Source of the DNA: Amphimedon queenslandica
Lineage: Eukaryota > Porifera > Demospongiae > Haplosclerida > Niphatidae
Length of the DNA stretch: 33,942 nucleotides
Reading direction: 5' to 3'
Assembly: GCF_000090795.2 (NCBI RefSeq)
Contig: NW_003546872.1
Location: 1 to 33,942, forward strand
Below are positions 31,601-33,942 of this stretch, one piece after another. Made by a program: the position numbers and the translations under genes. Position 1 is the first letter of the stretch. Each line of letters starts with the position of its first letter. Below the pieces are notes generated by a model. That model made no database searches and had not been told where the DNA came from. It saw only the letters and a program-made list of their open reading frames with translations.

Positions 31601-32637
31601 GAAACTGTGTTTCATATTTCATATCGTTAGATATTCAATGCTACTGGTGACTCTGACATCATTCCAGTTATAGCCGGACTATCTAACACTTATTCAGACT
31701 ACGTCACAACTTACTATGAGTACCAGGTACTGACTGATAAAACTTCCCATTAAATTTTACTGGACTATCCACTACAATTTTTCTACCTTACAGCAACAAA
31801 GATACGAAGCTGGTTCCACCATATTTGGACCTTATACTTTAAATGCATACGTACAAGAGTTTAGTAAACTTGCTGTTGCTTTAGCTACCGATGTAAACAC
31901 ACTTATACAATAACCATAATTTAACCCCACCCCCTCTCTCTCTTATAGAATGCAACTGGTGTTGATAAAGGCCCACCCACTCCTGATTATTATTCAAAAC
32001 AAAAGTCTCTGATTCTGCCAGTACTGACCGACAAGCAACCAAAAGGAAAGAAGATTGGTGACGTTAAAGTTGACGTTAAAGAAAGTTACGCAATAGTAAG
32101 GAAGGATTCTAATGGAGGAGGTGTGAATTGAATAATTGTTTTTATTTTTAGAACGACACTGTTGAAGTTGTGTTTTGGGCTGGAAACCCACGCAATGACA
32201 GAAAGGTATAGTGTCCTATTAATAGTAACAGTTTAATGACGTCATCATTGTTACTATTAATAGACCAACAGTACATTCCTGACAGTTGAGATAGAGGACA
32301 ATGACCAATGGACTGTAATGTACACTGACGCCTCCTTGGAAACAAGGTAATGAATATTAATTAATTAGAATATTAATGAATATTAATTAATTGAAATATT
32401 AATGAATATTAATCAATATTCCACAGATTCAAGTGGGAATATGATCACAGTGATACTCTGTGTATTATGGATGACATTTTTGATGGTGGTTGTACCAGTC
32501 ATGCCATTATACAGTGGTTCATTCCACCTGATGCTGTTCCTGGTACTTATCGTATTCAACATTTCGGAGCTTACAAGAATGATGGAGTCCATCAGTATCA
32601 AGGGGCTTCTGGAACTTTTAAAGTCACCAAAATGTGA
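29206..32637 (+). CDS. ASAH2: Neutral ceramidase
   Basis: Hydrolyses ceramide to sphingosine and fatty acid at the cell surface or in the secretory route. Eighteen exons join in phase: 29206-29331, 29390-29542, 29808-29979, 30030-30168, 30234-30311, 30367-30487, 30542-30673, 30806-30892, 30953-31054, 31101-31182, 31234-31341, 31423-31562, 31631-31726, 31794-31892, 31949-32095, 32152-32205, 32264-32346, 32427-32637. The first 22 or so residues form a signal peptide (VALLLSLVSLFSLPVNG). Zinc-site motifs are kept: SGTHTHSGPAGYFQY, WFAVHGTSMNN, PAEFTTMSGR and SNTYSDYVTTYYEYQ. SFAAGTIDGPG, RYEAGSTIFGPYTL and the C-terminal immunoglobulin-like part (QPKGKKIGDV to GTYRIQHFG) also match. The usual nucleophile motif GDVSPN reads GDVTPN. 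N-glycosylation sites such as NKT, NRS and NAT occur. No mucin-like box was seen. Confidence 0.95.
30731..30801. repeat. (CT)n microsatellite
   Basis: Pure CT run of about 70 bp serving as the pyrimidine tract immediately before the ceramidase exon at 30806. Confidence 0.97.
31563..31597. repeat. (GA)n microsatellite at a splice donor
   Basis: GTGAGAGAGAGA begins exactly at the donor of the ceramidase exon ending at 31562, so the repeat forms the 5' end of the intron. Confidence 0.9.
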
Positions 32638-32945
32638 TTTTGATAATAATTAGTTTATATGATGCCATGACTACCAATGATTATATACATGTATTAAGCT
32701 GCAGCTGAACATATTTGTCATTCTTTAATTATCGTCTTTGTTGCTTTAATTCAAATTATAATTCTATTGTTAAAAGACAAGTCCATCAAAAATTCAAAAA
32801 AAATAATTAAAAAAACTACATCACGTAATACAGGATCAAAAGTCAAAATCAATCAACTAATTGTCACAAGCAAAATGAATGAAATGACAAAATGAATCTA
32901 CAAAAGTTGGTGGGTGTGGCAGTTAACTGATAAGGGTGTGGTTAA
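32638..32945. other. Convergent intergenic region, ceramidase and unknown minus-strand gene
   Basis: AT-rich 3' flanks of two convergent genes with an A-rich stretch near 32790-32815. No gene or canonical AATAAA signal noted for ceramidase. Confidence 0.5.
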
Positions 32946-33942
32946 TTAATTAGGTGAGAGCCACTCCCAAAACTGATCGAAAGTATCCCTGTCAGTGAAG
33001 GTCAGGTTTTCGTTGATTCCGGCTCCATTGGGCGCTATAAGAGAGTCATGTTCAACAACTTTCTTTGACCACTCCAGCTCCAGGTTCTGGTCATCGGTCA
33101 AAGGATAGACCATCACCTAAAGGAAAAATATAGAAATTAATTATAAAATATTAATTACAATAATCTTACATTCCAGCCTGAGGAGTCAGTGTGGTGGCAC
33201 AATTCATCGTCAATCTCTTTGATGAGATGACGCTTCTGTCCAAAAGACTCAAAATGCTTCATAAGTTCTTCGGCTAGATTATCAGCCTTGCCTACAAATA
33301 CCTGTAAATGATGTAATAGTTACAGTTAACACTTTAATACAACATAAATACATGTTTTATGCATGTACATGCACATGTATGATAAAACATTAATGGTGAA
33401 TTCTTCCCTTGTACTACAGTGTATGGGCTTAGAGCAACTTTAAAAGTTCGTAAAAAATCCAAACTTGATCGGAATCAGCTCAAACTTTCTATACAACATA
33501 AGTACATGTATATGCATCAGAAAATGTAATAAAATTGAGGAATTTTCTACTTGTCAATTTTGGTGAAATTTGACAAAAATCCCTGTACTATAGTACAGGG
33601 ACTTTTGTCCGATTTCGGAGCAACTTTAAAAAATCATAAAAAATCCAAACTTGATCAGAATCCGCTCAAACTTTCTACACAACATAAGTACATGTATATG
33701 CATCAGAAAATGTAATAAAATTGGAGAATTCTTTCCTTATCATTTTTGGTGAAATTTGACAAAAATCCCTGTGCCATAGTACAGGGACTTTGACTCAATT
33801 TTAGAGCAACTTTAAAGGGCATTACCTTTTCCTGTCTGTATGATAGCACATAAACTGCTCTTTTTGCGCTTATAAATGAGTCATAGCTAAGCCCAGCCTT
33901 TTTAGCAAGGACATTGAGCTGTGCCTCCTTCCCCAATGGTAG
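32946..33942 (-). CDS. Unrecognised protein, last three exons (5' part beyond right edge)
   Basis: I do not recognise this gene. Exons on the complement, 33826-33942 (open at the window edge), 33170-33301 and 32946-33118, join in phase and give 140 residues to a stop at 32946. The sequence includes EAQLNVLAKKAGLSYDSFIS, RAVYVLSYRQEK, VFVGKADNLAEELMKHFESF, ELCHHTDSSGWNVMVYPL and DRDTFDQFWEWLSPN. It is soluble and mixed alpha/beta in character, with no membrane segment. The intron between the first two exons is nearly filled by the 186-bp repeat. Confidence 0.65.
33330..33825 (-). repeat. 186-bp tandem repeat array (about 2.6 copies)
   Basis: Same unit and orientation as at 13.1 kb: TTGATCRGAATC anchors with GATC at 33467 and 33653, 186 bp apart. 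Palindromes: 33581-33600 perfect, 33767-33786 with changed centre (GTGCCATAGTAC). A more decayed unit lies at about 33330-33440. The array reaches almost to the splice donor at 33825. Confidence 0.9.

Noticed and set aside
1..33942. tRNA, rRNA or viral genes
   Set aside because: I looked for cloverleaf and polymerase or capsid-like motifs and saw none that I could support.

Overview
This looks like animal nuclear DNA: AT-rich, gene-dense, with mostly short GT-AG introns and many microsatellites. Metazoan families are present (Grainyhead, SHP-type SH2 tyrosine phosphatases, neutral ceramidase, TMEM272-like proteins). Compact genes, tandem duplicates and short introns suggest an early-branching animal, most likely a demosponge (Amphimedon-like). 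That assignment is inference from gene content, not from a species marker.

Layout, left to right. (1) 1-2746, minus: 5' two thirds of a phosphoglucomutase-2/phosphopentomutase gene, running off the left edge. (2) 2747-3283: divergent promoter with CACGTG and TCCGG elements. (3) 3284-9716, plus: a 14-exon grainyhead-like transcription factor plus one candidate 49-nt stop-containing exon. (4) 10440-11228, minus: an intronless NNMT/PNMT/INMT-type methyltransferase. (5) 11440-12669, minus: an intronless coproporphyrinogen III oxidase. (6) 12742-15648, plus: an unrecognised 615-residue Ser/Pro-rich protein with a charged helical C-terminus, starting only 72 bp from CPOX. (7) 15922-17178, minus: a four-pass membrane protein. 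(8) 17397-22726, plus: three tandem TMEM272-like four-pass proteins with cytosolic PPxY motifs; the middle one has a lost splice donor and decayed 5' exons. (9) 23243-28502, plus: three tandem intronless SHP-type phosphatases, the first with one SH2 domain and no WPD aspartate. (10) 29206-32637, plus: an 18-exon neutral ceramidase with Thr at the usual nucleophile Ser. (11) 32946-33942, minus: the last three exons of an unrecognised gene.

A dispersed repeat with an exact 186-bp period and a 20-bp perfect palindrome recurs as short arrays at about 9.0, 13.1, 28.8 and 33.4 kb, with remnants at 0.5, 20.3 and 22.1 kb. The 20.3 and 22.1 kb remnants lie in equivalent introns of two TMEM272-like paralogues, so that insertion probably predates their duplication.

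The genes do not form one pathway. The local themes are tandem duplication (TMEM272-like and SHP clusters), head-to-head gene pairs sharing short promoters, and recurring promoter words (CACGTG, TCCGGTTAT). Exon boundaries were read by eye from splice consensus, phase and remembered family conservation; no search was run.
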